Position numbers and translations under genes: made by a program. Of a stretch of DNA of 64,000 nt, positions 7,813 to 15,246 are shown piece by piece; within the stretch, counting starts at the first letter, position 1, and every line of letters begins with the position of its first letter. The stretch is from contig NZ_CP152413.1 in assembly GCF_038967635.1 (NCBI RefSeq), positions 6,266,001 through 6,330,000 on the forward strand, written 5' to 3'. The DNA comes from Bradyrhizobium sp. B124. Lineage in GTDB: Bacteria > Pseudomonadota > Alphaproteobacteria > Rhizobiales > Xanthobacteraceae. The notes beneath the pieces were generated by a model. It ran no database searches and was not told where the DNA came from. It was given only the letters and a program-made list of their open reading frames with translations.

Positions 7813-9213
7813 TCACCCGTTCGCGGTCTTCACAACCACGAGATTATCATCGACTGCCGGTGGGTGGCGCTTGAGATGGTCGCGGCGCAGCGCGATCTCG
7901 TCGCGGACCAACTCGTAGCCGAGCTTGAAGGTGTCGAGGCCGTCGCCGGAAACGGTGCCGTCGCGCAAGCCGATCACCGCGCCGCGCAGGATCGCCTCGA
8001 GCTCGTCCTGCAATTCGTCGAGATGCTCGGCGCAGGTGGTGTGCTCGACGCGCTCGCCGATGTCGAGGATCCGGCCCGCCAGTTCGCTGGCCTTCTCCGG
8101 CGCGACGCGGGTGATCTTGGTGTAGATCGCAGCGAAGATCGAGCCGATGATGCTGAGCGCGGCGGCGCCGAGATACATCACGTCGCTGTAGCGATCCATG
8201 AACGATTTGGTATCGTCATTGATGTATTCGGCCGCGCCCTGATGGGCGACGATGAAGGCGTCCTTGTCGGTCGCCGCCGGCTCGATCTTGGAGGCGAAGC
8301 CGTCGTCGAGCGCGAGCTCGGACTTGTTCTCATAGACGATGCGCGCGAGCTCGGCCGCCGTGGTCGTGGACATCGAGGATTGCGCGACCAGCAGCCATTC
8401 CAGCCCAATGCTGTCCACGTCGTCGTCGGGGATCGCCGGCGAGGACGACAGCATGCCGGTCGAGATCGTCTCCTCCGAGATCGCCGGATATTTGCGCGCC
8501 AGCGCCTTGGCCTCGTCGATCGCGTTCAAGGTGAAGCCGCCGGCGCGCTTGGCATATTGCTCGTAGGTCTTGTCCTTGATGATCTTCGAGGCATGTTCGA
8601 TCACGACCACGGCGGCGAAGCCCGAAGCGAACAATTTGTCGAACGGCGTGTTCGGCGGCGCCTGCTGCACCCGCTGCGCCGCATCCGGGCTGTCGGAAAT
8701 CTCCAGCGCGCTGCGGACGAAATTGACGCTGTTCTCGCCGTCGCCGACGACTGCGATCTTCCTCCTCTTCAGTTCGGTCAGCGACTTGATCTTCTTGCCG
8801 CCGGGGCTCAGCACCAGCACCACATCATGCTCGAGGATCGCGATGGCGCGGGCGCGCGGCGGTACCTTGGCATCGGTGCGCAGGATCGCAAGCGTTGCGG
8901 CGCGACGATCGAACTGCACCAGCGCCTTGGCGTTGTCGGGGTTCGGCGCGATCTTCAGCCGCAGCCGCGACGAATTGTTTTTCAGCACGGTGGCGAGGCG
9001 GGCGGCGAATTTGGCCTCCGGGCCGTTGGCATCGCCGACCGCGAACACCAGCGTTTCCGAATTGCGCAGCCAGACCCGGCCGCCGATCACGGTGATCGCG
9101 CTCAAGAACAGCGTCAGCATGGTGAAGATGATGATCTGCGCGCGGTTGCTCTTGGCGACCGGAGGGCGTGGTCGCGGCAGCACTGGCGAAGGCGCGGGGG
9201 CTTCGGCACTCAT
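7813..9213 (-). CDS. TAXI-type TRAP solute-binding protein, membrane anchored
   Basis: A 466-aa protein of the TAXI (TRAP-associated extracytoplasmic immunogenic) solute-binding group. It has a Pro-rich cytoplasmic start, a signal-anchor helix at about 27-46 (IIIFTMLTLFLSAITVIGG), then a periplasmic binding domain with LVFAVGDANGPEAKFAARLA, IAILEHDVVLVLS and the domain-swap region around 120-330. A second helix at about 345-365 (YLGAAALSIIGSIFAAIYT) leads into a C-terminal cytoplasmic helical tail of about 95 residues that looks coiled coil. No TRAP permease gene is adjacent. The double anchor and cytoplasmic tail suggest a sensor or scaffold role rather than simple transport. The last is inference. 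Confidence 0.8.
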   Translation of the reverse strand: MSAEAPAPSPVLPRPRPPVAKSNRAQIIIFTMLTLFLSAITVIGGRVWLRNSETLVFAVGDANGPEAKFAARLATVLKNNSSRLRLKIAPNPDNAKALVQFDRRAATLAILRTDAKVPPRARAIAILEHDVVLVLSPGGKKIKSLTELKRRKIAVVGDGENSVNFVRSALEISDSPDAAQRVQQAPPNTPFDKLFASGFAAVVVIEHASKIIKDKTYEQYAKRAGGFTLNAIDEAKALARKYPAISEETISTGMLSSSPAIPDDDVDSIGLEWLLVAQSSMSTTTAAELARIVYENKSELALDDGFASKIEPAATDKDAFIVAHQGAAEYINDDTKSFMDRYSDVMYLGAAALSIIGSIFAAIYTKITRVAPEKASELAGRILDIGERVEHTTCAEHLDELQDELEAILRGAVIGLRDGTVSGDGLDTFKLGYELVRDEIALRRDHLKRHPPAVDDNLVVVKTANG

Positions 9214-9581
9214 GGCTGATCACCCGTCCGGGACGGCCCGTTGCCGCAACGGCGCGGCGCTGCCCGATGAATCCGTAAATGACTATAAAAGAAAGAAAAT
9301 TTCCTGTGCCGCCGACGATATACCTCCGCGGCGGGAATGCAAACCGGCCACCCGCCGTAACCTTAATCCCGATTGACCTGCGCCGCGATGCCACATGACC
9401 ATCGCCACTATCGACGTCCGAACCCAGATGTGATTTTCGGGGGACCGCAGGTGCATTCCGCCGCCGGAGATGTCATAAATGACACAAGCTCCGCTTTGCG
9501 GAATTGTGCTGACGGCCTGACCCGGATTTCTTGCAATCACATTCATCGAAGTAAAAGGGCGTCAGCTTGTTGTTTCCTTCC
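9214..9581. other. Divergent intergenic region with a 14-bp palindrome
   Basis: 368 bp between the TAXI protein and the DUF3307 gene. I see no gene in it. TGTCATAAATGACA at 9471-9484 is a symmetrical site (TGTCAT, 2 bp, ATGACA) about 100 bp before the DUF3307 start and could be an operator. AT-rich AAAAGAAAGAAAATTT lies about 75 bp upstream of the TAXI gene. Confidence 0.4.
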
Positions 9582-9974
9582 ATGTCATCGTCGGTGTCGG
9601 TTGGTGCCCTGGTGGGATGGATGTTGCTTCTCACCGCAAAGCACATCATCGCTGACTTCATGCTGCAGAACGCCTGGATGGCGATCGGCAAGGATCAGAA
9701 GACCGGCTGGGCCATGCCGCTGCTCGCGCATTGCCTGGTCCATCTCGCGGTCGCGCTGGCGCTGATCCTGGTGGTGGCGCCGCGCTTCTGGTACGTCGCC
9801 TTCGTGGACTTCGTGATCCACATCATCGTCGATCGCTGCAAGGGCATCTGCGCCTCGCATTTCGGCGTGACGCTGGAGTCCGGCCATCCCTGGTTCTGGA
9901 CCCTGATCGGGGTCGACCAGGCGCTGCACCACCTCACCGGATTCGCGCTGTCGATCTACATGGCCGCGAACTGA
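9582..9974 (+). CDS. DUF3307 family integral membrane protein
   Basis: A small membrane protein of 130 aa, function unknown. The start VGALVGWMLLLTAKHIIADFMLQ and the later LLAHCLVHLAVALALILVV match the DUF3307 pattern, in which His and Asp/Gln residues inside the first helix (KHIIADFMLQ) are conserved, as are histidines in FVIHIIVDRCKG and QALHHLTG. About four helices. I chose the ATG at 9582; an in-frame TTG at 9567 is an alternative. The conserved His/Asp residues inside the membrane suggest metal or proton binding, but no reaction is known. Confidence 0.75.
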   Translation: MSSSVSVGALVGWMLLLTAKHIIADFMLQNAWMAIGKDQKTGWAMPLLAHCLVHLAVALALILVVAPRFWYVAFVDFVIHIIVDRCKGICASHFGVTLESGHPWFWTLIGVDQALHHLTGFALSIYMAAN

Positions 9975-10030
9975 GCGGCGCGCGGACGCTTCCTCCTACA
10001 TTTCAGACCATGACCGGGCCGCAAGAGCCG

Positions 10031-10130
10031 CTTCCATTCCGATGGAATCGGAAGGGGGCTCTGGATTCTTGTTTTGACGCGCTCTCCTCACGCGACCGGT
10101 ATCCACTTCGCTTGGAAACGCTCCAGCGGC
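10031..10130. repeat. Palindromic intergenic repeat, family F
   Basis: CTTCCATTCCGATGGAATCG forms a short hairpin and is followed by TTGTTTTGACGCGCTCTCCT, CACGCGACCGGTATCCACTT and GGAAACGCTCC, a composite I recognise as a common Bradyrhizobium intergenic repeat. It lies in the 270-bp gap before the gene at 10245. Confidence 0.6.
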
Positions 10131-10244
10131 GGGCGGATGTGATTCGCGTGCAACGGGCAAGGGCCCCCGGAGGCGACCGGAGGCCGTGGTTAACCTTTCG
10201 TTAGAGGATTGCGCGGCATCTTCCCGATCGAGGGGGATTTGCAA

Positions 10245-10652
10245 ATGTTTTCAAGCCGCGACGCGTTCGAGAACGATGCCTGCCCAGTTGCGGACGACCT
10301 GCTCGGCCAGATGTACCGCGCCAATCCGAACGGGCTTACGCTGCTGGTTGCCAATGTCGCGCCCGACGTCAGGGCGATGCTCGCGCTGTTCTGCTATCGC
10401 CGCAGCCATCTGCACGCACTCGCGGTGGCGATTGCGTCGAGCTGCAGCGAATGGGAACTGGTCAATTCCGGCGGCCGCGTCGGGTCGACGCTGTACGCAT
10501 TGTCGCGTGAGCCGGCCCGTGTTGCGACCGTATCGCATGGCGGCCGCAAGCCGATCACGCTGTCGACCAAGCCGCTGTCGAGCTTCGCGCCTGTTGTCGA
10601 TGACGAACTCGACGACGAGGACGTCAGCGAGACGGTGACTGTGACGGCTTAA
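10245..10652 (+). CDS. Conserved hypothetical protein, 135 aa
   Basis: I do not recognise a named family. The protein is soluble, with a middle segment LLVANVAPDVRAMLALFCYRR and a central predicted alpha/beta stretch; the C-terminus is acidic (VVDDELDDEDVSETVTVTA). I use the ATG at 10245 because GAGGGGG lies about 9 bp upstream; an in-frame GTG/ATG-like start near 10209 lacks a ribosome site. The last residues are followed immediately by a palindromic repeat (10653-10724). It stands alone between two repeats, convergent with the YkgJ-like gene. Confidence 0.6.
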   Translation: MFSSRDAFENDACPVADDLLGQMYRANPNGLTLLVANVAPDVRAMLALFCYRRSHLHALAVAIASSCSEWELVNSGGRVGSTLYALSREPARVATVSHGGRKPITLSTKPLSSFAPVVDDELDDEDVSETVTVTA

Positions 10653-10724
10653 GCATGATCCGGAAAAGTGGAAACCGGTTTTCCCTCGCGACAAACGCGG
10701 AACGCGTTTGCGCGGAGATCATGC
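10653..10724. repeat. Palindromic intergenic repeat, family G copy 1
   Basis: It starts GCATGATCCGG and ends GGAGATCATGC, with inner hairpins GGAAACCGGTTTTCC and AAACGCGGAACGCGTTT. Lying between convergent genes (10652 and 10744), it may also act as a transcription end. Related copies are at 25695-25742 and, degenerate, 37309-37370. Confidence 0.75.
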
Positions 10725-10743
10725 GCAAATAAAGGAGCCGTGC

Positions 10744-11079
10744 TCAATCCGGCTGCGCGCTCGGGATGAGCGGCAGCCCGTGCCGGCGCCGTGCCATCGC
10801 GCATTCTGCGTCGCCCGGCAGACAGGTTCGGCACACCTCCGGCCGCACCGCATAGACCTCGCAGCGCGTTGCTTCGCCCACCCGGCCTGACAGCGCCGAG
10901 CAGCGGTCGCCCTCGCAGCGCATCCCTGATTGTCGCGCGTTGACGAATTGCGCTGGGATCAGATCGAGCTGCGCGTCGTCTTCCACCGTGAAGCGCGGCC
11001 AGTTCACCGAATAGCTGCAGCAGGCGCCGCAGGACTGGCAGGGGCTCGCGTCCGCCGCGTCGATCGCGTTGCCGGTCAT
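10744..11079 (-). CDS. YkgJ family cysteine-cluster protein
   Basis: A 111-aa putative metal- (zinc- or Fe-S-) binding protein. It shows the family cysteine pattern: SPCQSCGACCSYSVNWPRF near residues 13-31, then CEGDRC, RCEVYAVRPEVCRTC and a last Cys in GDAEC. The role of these proteins is not established. The start ATG at 11079 overlaps the stop of the WYL regulator gene (TGATG), so the two are translationally coupled, and the regulator may control this gene through the operator at 11902-11925. Length is normal for the short YkgJ type. A longer in-frame opening upstream lies inside the regulator gene and is rejected. Confidence 0.85.
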   Translation of the reverse strand: MTGNAIDAADASPCQSCGACCSYSVNWPRFTVEDDAQLDLIPAQFVNARQSGMRCEGDRCSALSGRVGEATRCEVYAVRPEVCRTCLPGDAECAMARRRHGLPLIPSAQPD

Positions 11080-11777
11080 CAGGTGTCCCTCGGTGCTTCC
11101 CACACCAGGCTGCGCCGCCAGCGCGCCCTGAGCAGGTCGCGCCGCTCCGGATATTTCTCGTCGTGATAAACAGCGGTGACCACGCGGTCGGTGCGGAAGC
11201 TGCGGAAATCCTTGCGCAGCTCGCACCAGGCGGCGAGCAGCCGCACCGCCTCGTGATAGCCGACCGCGATCGGCCAGATCGTGCGCTCGCTATCGCGGCC
11301 ATGCTCGTCGCGATAGTTGAGCGTGATCTTCTTGCCTTCGTGGATCTGGCTGCGGGTCCTGACCATGTCGATGCGGTCGGGCTCCCGGTTCCAGGCGGAG
11401 CGGGCGCGGCTTGCCGGCTCCAGCACGAATGGCCGCAGGCGGTCGGGCACGGTCTCGGCGATCTTGGCCATCAGGTCCTCGGCCGCGCGCGCCAATGCCG
11501 GATCGGCGTGACCGACCACCCATTGCGCGCCGAGCACGCAGGCCTCGATCTCGTCGGGTGTCAGCATCAAGGGCGGCAGGTCAAAACCCTTCTCCAGGAT
11601 GTAGCCCATGCCGGCCTCGCCGCGGATCGGCACCCGCTGCTCGATCAGGCTGGCGATGTCGCGATAGATGGTCCGCTTCGATGTCTCGAGTTCGGCTGCG
11701 ATCGCATCCGCGGTCAAAGGCTTACGGGTGCGGCGGAGCACCTGGATGATCTGAAACAGCCGGTCGGCGCGTCTCAT
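11079..11777 (-). CDS. WYL-domain HTH transcriptional regulator (YafY/DeoR-like)
   Basis: A second WYL regulator, about 232 aa from the ATG at 11777. The winged helix begins at once (MRRADRLFQIIQVLRR, then ETSKRTIYRDIASLIEQRVP), and the WYL part includes IWPIAVGYHEAVRLLAAWC. The frame stays open to a TTG at 11954; the extra stretch would be a Lys/Thr-rich tail with four-residue repeats encoded by the 12-bp tandem repeat at 11785-11856. I prefer 11777 because the known fold starts there and no ATG, GTG or TTG lies in between. It is coupled downstream to the YkgJ gene. Two near-identical operators, at 11902 and 12199, suggest it controls itself and the GST-like gene at 12270. Confidence 0.82.
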   Translation of the reverse strand: MRRADRLFQIIQVLRRTRKPLTADAIAAELETSKRTIYRDIASLIEQRVPIRGEAGMGYILEKGFDLPPLMLTPDEIEACVLGAQWVVGHADPALARAAEDLMAKIAETVPDRLRPFVLEPASRARSAWNREPDRIDMVRTRSQIHEGKKITLNYRDEHGRDSERTIWPIAVGYHEAVRLLAAWCELRKDFRSFRTDRVVTAVYHDEKYPERRDLLRARWRRSLVWEAPRDT

Positions 11778-11784
11778 GGCAATT

Positions 11785-11856
11785 CTCTTGGTCGCTCTCT
11801 TGGTCGCTCTGTTGGCAGTCGTTTTGGCAGCTGTCTTGACGAGTGTCTTGACGGGT
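11785..11856. repeat. Six-unit 12-bp tandem repeat before the WYL regulator
   Basis: Six degenerate 12-bp units: CTCTTGGTCGCT twice, CTGTTGGCAGTC, GTTTTGGCAGCT, GTCTTGACGAGT and GTCTTGACGGGT. Read on the minus strand in frame with the regulator, they give the tetrapeptides PVKT, LVKT, AAKT, TANR, ATKR, ATKR. They lie between the start codon at 11777 and the operator. Confidence 0.8.
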
Positions 11857-11901
11857 CTCGCAGGCTCTCGGCGCGTCGGCTTTTCGTGCCCCCTGTCACT
11901 G

Positions 11902-11925
11902 CTGCTGACAGCATGTTGGCAGCAG
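11902..11925. promoter_or_regulatory. Imperfect palindrome, WYL operator copy 1
   Basis: CTGCTGACA, 6 bp, TGGCAGCAG, centred on CATG; 16 of 24 positions pair. It is nearly identical to 12199-12222 (2 mismatches in 24). It lies upstream of the regulator (minus) and of the small gene at 11972 (plus). Confidence 0.75.
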
Positions 11926-11971
11926 GTGGGGGCTATAGCAGGACAACACCTCAAGTGAAGGGAATTTGTCC

Positions 11972-12205
11972 ATGACGAATCTTGATGAACTCGGTTTCCG
12001 GCAGGCGCAGAGCTTCGCGCTGGAACAGCTGGTCACGGTCTACTCCACCTCCGGCGACCTGCGCTGGGCCCTGGTCGCTCTGGTCGCACAGTCGATCAGT
12101 GCCGCCTGGTCCTACGGGCGGGCACGGCTGGTCAAGCGCGTTCGCGAGGCGGTTCGCCGCCTCGCGCCCGTCGGCCCGCTCGACACTGAATGCCACTACT
12201 GCTGA
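11972..12205 (+). CDS. Small hypothetical protein, 77 aa
   Basis: A short reading frame starting MTNLDELGFRQAQSF, soluble and helical, with a basic C-terminal half (SYGRARLVKRVREAVRRL). I do not recognise it. The ATG at 11972 has GAAGGGA about 10 bp upstream. It lies exactly between the two near-identical operator copies, and its end overlaps the second by 7 bp, so it is probably part of the same regulon. Codon use is like the neighbours. An alternative is that this stretch is only a leader to the GST-like gene, so I keep moderate confidence. Confidence 0.5.
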   Translation: MTNLDELGFRQAQSFALEQLVTVYSTSGDLRWALVALVAQSISAAWSYGRARLVKRVREAVRRLAPVGPLDTECHYC

Positions 12206-12222
12206 CACCATGCTGGCAGCAG
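12199..12222. promoter_or_regulatory. Imperfect palindrome, WYL operator copy 2
   Basis: CTGCTGACA, 6 bp, TGGCAGCAG, centred on CATG, 48 bp before the GST-like gene. It matches copy 1 at 22 of 24 positions, and flanking bases (CACT before, AGGGGG after) are also shared. Confidence 0.75.
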
Positions 12223-12269
12223 GGGGCAGCTAGCTTCAATTCACGACCACAGGCGATCGGGAGCTTCAT

Positions 12270-13001
12270 ATGATTACGCTTTTTGGCTTTGGCACGGGCT
12301 TCGGCTTGCCGGAAATCAGCCCCTTCGTGACCAAGACCGAGGTCCAGCTCAAGATGGCCGGGCTTGAGTATCGCAAGGAGAAGGCGACGCCGCCGGCCTC
12401 TCCCAAGGGCCAGTTGCCCTTCATCGCCGATGACGGCGAGACGATCGCCGATTCGACCTTCATCCGCGCCCATATCGAGGGCAAATACGGCTTCGATTTC
12501 GACGCGCCGCTGAGCTTGCAGGCGCGCGCGCAGGCCTGGGCCTTCGAGCGCATGATCGAGCATCACGTCTACTGGGCGCTGGTCGGCGCGCGCTGGGTCG
12601 ACGACACCAATTTTGCCAAGGGGCCGGCGCATTTCTTCGACGGCGCGCCCGACCACATGCGCGACAAGATGCGCGAGGACGCCCAGTTCCGCGTCGCCGA
12701 GAACTATCTGTTGAGCGGGCTTGGCCGCCACGGACCCGATGAGGACGTCGATCTCGCGCTCCGCTCGCTGTTTGCGCTGTCGGTGCAGCTCGGCGACAAG
12801 CCGTACCTGATGGGGAACGCGCCGTGCGGCACCGACGCCACCGCGTTCGGCGCGCTCGCGGGAATCCTGACGCCGTTCTTCGATTCGCCGCTGCGCGAGC
12901 GCACCGAGAAATTCGACAATCTCACCGCCTATGTCGGCCGGATGATGCAGCAATATTATCCGGAGTTCGCCTGGGCGCCGCTGCAGCAGCAGGCGGCCTA
13001 A
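12270..13001 (+). CDS. GST family protein (metaxin/FAXC-like)
   Basis: A 243-aa GST-fold protein. The N-terminal domain (MITLFGFGTGFGLPEISPFVTK, then PKGQLPFIADDGETIADS) has the GST_N_4-like arrangement without the classical catalytic Ser/Tyr motif; the helical C-terminal domain holds KPYLMGNAPCGTDATAFGAL, equivalent to the N-capping region. The layout resembles the metaxin/failed-axon-connection group, whose bacterial members have unknown substrates. It starts 48 bp after operator copy 2, which puts it under the WYL regulator at 11079. Its stop overlaps the end of the convergent PNPOx-like gene by 4 bp. Confidence 0.8.
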   Translation: MITLFGFGTGFGLPEISPFVTKTEVQLKMAGLEYRKEKATPPASPKGQLPFIADDGETIADSTFIRAHIEGKYGFDFDAPLSLQARAQAWAFERMIEHHVYWALVGARWVDDTNFAKGPAHFFDGAPDHMRDKMREDAQFRVAENYLLSGLGRHGPDEDVDLALRSLFALSVQLGDKPYLMGNAPCGTDATAFGALAGILTPFFDSPLRERTEKFDNLTAYVGRMMQQYYPEFAWAPLQQQAA

Positions 13002-13633
13002 CCGGCTGGGGCTGGAGCGGGCTCGCCCTTCAACGCGGCGAGCTCCGCCTCGAGCTCGGCGATGCGCTGGTCGCGCGAGGCGAGCGCGCTGGCCACATCG
13101 GCCGCATCGAACTTCTGTGGGATGTGCTGCGGGCAGTTGGTGTCCCACGCCGCGACCTTGAACAGGATCACCTGCTCGGGCCGCGCGCGATAGCCCTGCG
13201 GCATCAGCGAACGGGTCAGCGCCGGATCGTCTTCAACCACCCGCGCCTCGCCCCAGATCTTCACGCGCTGCCGGTACGCGTAGTTCATCACGAAGATGTA
13301 GGCCTTCGGGTTCTCCGAGAGATTGCCCTGGGTGATGAATTGCCGGTTGCCGCTGTAATCGGCGAACGCGATGGTGTGCTTGTCGAGCACCTTGATGAAA
13401 CCCTTCGGCCCGCCGCGGTGCTGGATGTATGGCTGGCCGCCGGCCGAGGCGGTGGCGAGATAGAAGCTGTTGGTGTTGGCGAGGAAGGCGGTGAGGTTCT
13501 CGTCGACCTCGGTTTGCCAGCCGCCATGGGCCTCGACCTCGGCATAGGTCTCGCGCGAGCCCTTGCGGGTCTGAATTTCCTTCACCGCCGGGGTGAACCC
13601 GACATCGCTCGAATAGCTGCGAACCTCTGACAT
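12998..13633 (-). CDS. Pyridoxamine 5'-phosphate oxidase family protein
   Basis: A 211-aa flavin-binding split-barrel protein. Residues about 40-150 form the split barrel (FYLATASAGGQPYIQHRGGPKGFIK, then IAFADYSGNRQFITQGNLSENPKAYIF), with the N-R-Q-F-I-T-Q-G-N-L segment typical of the group. The C-terminus is a short coiled coil (RIAELEAELAALKGE). The substrate is unknown; many relatives bind FMN or F420 and reduce or oxidise small molecules. It is divergent from the LysR regulator at 13754 and therefore a likely target of it. The gene ends inside the last codons of the convergent GST-like gene. Confidence 0.83.
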   Translation of the reverse strand: MSEVRSYSSDVGFTPAVKEIQTRKGSRETYAEVEAHGGWQTEVDENLTAFLANTNSFYLATASAGGQPYIQHRGGPKGFIKVLDKHTIAFADYSGNRQFITQGNLSENPKAYIFVMNYAYRQRVKIWGEARVVEDDPALTRSLMPQGYRARPEQVILFKVAAWDTNCPQHIPQKFDAADVASALASRDQRIAELEAELAALKGEPAPAPAG

Positions 13634-13717
13634 CTCAGCCTCCCGCCCACGGGCGACAAAGCGGCCGTCCTCGGCCCGCTAAGGTGGGTATTTCCGGATC
13701 GTAGGCAATCTTGGGAA

Positions 13718-13746
13718 TTGACACTTCACTGTTGCCGATTATGCAA
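13718..13746 (+). promoter_or_regulatory. LysR promoter with T-N11-A box
   Basis: TTGACA at 13718 with TATGCA at 13740 (16 bp spacer) is a sigma70-like promoter for the gene at 13754. TTGCCGATTATGCAA at 13732-13746 is a symmetrical TTGC-N7-GCAA containing the LysR T-N11-A pattern and covers the -10, as expected for autorepression. Confidence 0.6.
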
Positions 13747-13753
13747 TAGTGTC

Positions 13754-14647
13754 ATGGACCGGATCGACGCCATGCAGGCCTTCGTCGCGGTGGCGGACCT
13801 CGAGGGGTTTGCCCCCGCCGCCCGCAAGCTCGGCCTGTCTCCGTCAGCCATCACGCGGCTGATCGCGGCGCTGGAGGAGCGGCTCGGTGCGCGGCTGCTG
13901 CAGCGGACCACGCGGCAGGTGACGCTGACCGACGCCGGCTCGCGCTATTTGGAGCGGGCGCGGCGGATCCTTGCCGACGTCGAGGAGGCCGAGGACGCGG
14001 TAGAGAGCGAGCGCACCCGCCCCGAAGGCCGCTTGGTGATCTCGGCGCCGTTCGGCTTCGGGCGGCTCCATGTCAGCCCGGTCGTGACCGCCTACCTCAA
14101 ACGCTATCCCGATGTTGGCGTCGACCTGCGGCTGTCGGACCGCCGGATCAACCTCGTCGAGGACGGCGTCGACCTCGCGGTCAGGCTCGGGCACTTGCCG
14201 GATTCGACACTGGTGGCGCGGCATGTCGGCCAGATGCGCCGCATCGTGGTGGCTTCGGCCGGCTATCTCAAGCTTCGCGGCGAGCCGAAGCGGCCGGCGG
14301 ACCTCACCGCCCATGACACCATCCAGTTCGGCGCGATGACCGCGACGCCGGATTGGCGCTTCGTTGAGGACGGCCAGGAGATCCGCATCACGCCGACGCC
14401 ACGCTTCACCAGCAACAGCTCGGACGCTGCCATCCAGTACGCCGAGCAGGACGGCGGGCTGACTCGGGTGATGGCCTACCAGGCCGCCGAATCGCTGAAG
14501 GCGCAGCGGCTCAGGATCGTGCTCGCCGAATTCGAGCAGCCGCCGGTGCCGATCCATGTCGTCTACCCGACATCCCGGCTGTTGTCGGCCAAGGTGCGGA
14601 CCTTCATCGATCTCGTCACCGAGATCACCGACTGGCACTTCGGCTAG
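13754..14647 (+). CDS. LysR family transcriptional regulator
   Basis: A 297-aa LysR-type regulator. Residues 1-60 are the winged helix (MDRIDAMQAFVAVADLEGF, then LGLSPSAITRLIAALEERLG and TTRQVTLTDAG), followed by a linker helix and the two-lobed effector domain from about residue 90 (GRLVISAPFGFGRLHVSPVV). The start ATG at 13754 matches the usual MDR start of this group; an in-frame ATG-like start at 13718 would lie in the promoter. It is divergent from the PNPOx-like gene and ends 10 bp from the convergent thioesterase, so its probable target is the PNPOx-like gene and itself. Effector unknown. Confidence 0.9.
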   Translation: MDRIDAMQAFVAVADLEGFAPAARKLGLSPSAITRLIAALEERLGARLLQRTTRQVTLTDAGSRYLERARRILADVEEAEDAVESERTRPEGRLVISAPFGFGRLHVSPVVTAYLKRYPDVGVDLRLSDRRINLVEDGVDLAVRLGHLPDSTLVARHVGQMRRIVVASAGYLKLRGEPKRPADLTAHDTIQFGAMTATPDWRFVEDGQEIRITPTPRFTSNSSDAAIQYAEQDGGLTRVMAYQAAESLKAQRLRIVLAEFEQPPVPIHVVYPTSRLLSAKVRTFIDLVTEITDWHFG

Positions 14648-14657
14648 CGCGAGACGC

Positions 14658-15125
14658 CTAGCTCGCGGGCGCCTTCTTCGGCACCACGCGGAACGTGCCG
14701 CTGGCGCGCGCGATCGTGACGCCGTCGGCCTTGATCAGGCTCTGCGCGAAGCAGATCGTGCTGCCGGTCTTGATCACATCGCTCTCGATCGCGAGCCACT
14801 GCCCGACATTGGCGGAGCCGACGAAATCGACCGTGAGCGAGATCGTCACATACGAGGTGGTCCAGCCGGTTGCCTGGCCGCAGCTATAGCCCATCGCGTT
14901 GTCGGAGAGCGCCGCGATCAGCCCGCCATGGATCAGGCCGCGGCCGTTGGTGTGCGGCCGTGCCAGCCGCAGGCCGATGATAACGGCCCGCTCGGTCTTC
15001 TTCTGGTACAGCGGCTCCCAGGGCTCGGTGAGCGGGCTCTTGCGGAACAGCGGCTCGAAGCCCTCGGGGACATCTTGGGAGTTGTCTTGGGGAATGTCGG
15101 GGGCGATTTGCGTATCAGGGGTCAT
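14658..15125 (-). CDS. PaaI-like hotdog-fold thioesterase
   Basis: A 155-aa acyl-CoA thioesterase of the hotdog fold. The signature GRGLIHGGLIAALSDNAMG holds the conserved HGG and the Asp after A-L-S, and a beta-strand SYVTISLTVDFVGSANVGQWL follows. Such enzymes hydrolyse aryl- or medium-chain acyl-CoA; the substrate here is unknown. An earlier ATG at 15140 adds five residues; either start is possible, and I use 15125. The gene is convergent with the LysR regulator. Nothing around it points to a specific pathway. Confidence 0.83.
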   Translation of the reverse strand: MTPDTQIAPDIPQDNSQDVPEGFEPLFRKSPLTEPWEPLYQKKTERAVIIGLRLARPHTNGRGLIHGGLIAALSDNAMGYSCGQATGWTTSYVTISLTVDFVGSANVGQWLAIESDVIKTGSTICFAQSLIKADGVTIARASGTFRVVPKKAPAS

Positions 15126-15246
15126 CTGAATCTCGTGCATGGCGTTGCGTTGACGCCATTGAACGCGATGTCGAACGCGGTTTCACCGCCTACAAAGTTT
15201 TAAACGGGATTTGCGTGGGTGTTTGAAAGCGCGACGCGCCGACTGG

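Noticed and set aside
7666..9219. 517-codon open frame on the plus strand
   Set aside because: Antisense to the TAXI-type protein, which has clear helices and family features; the plus frame has none and starts inside a palindromic repeat.
9283..9546. 87-codon minus-strand frame in the TAXI/DUF3307 gap
   Set aside because: No ribosome site, no family resemblance, and it spans what looks like promoter sequence.
11777..11954. Extended N-terminus of the second WYL regulator from a TTG at 11954
   Set aside because: It would put the operator inside the gene and no start codon lies in between; kept only as an observation about the 12-bp repeat.
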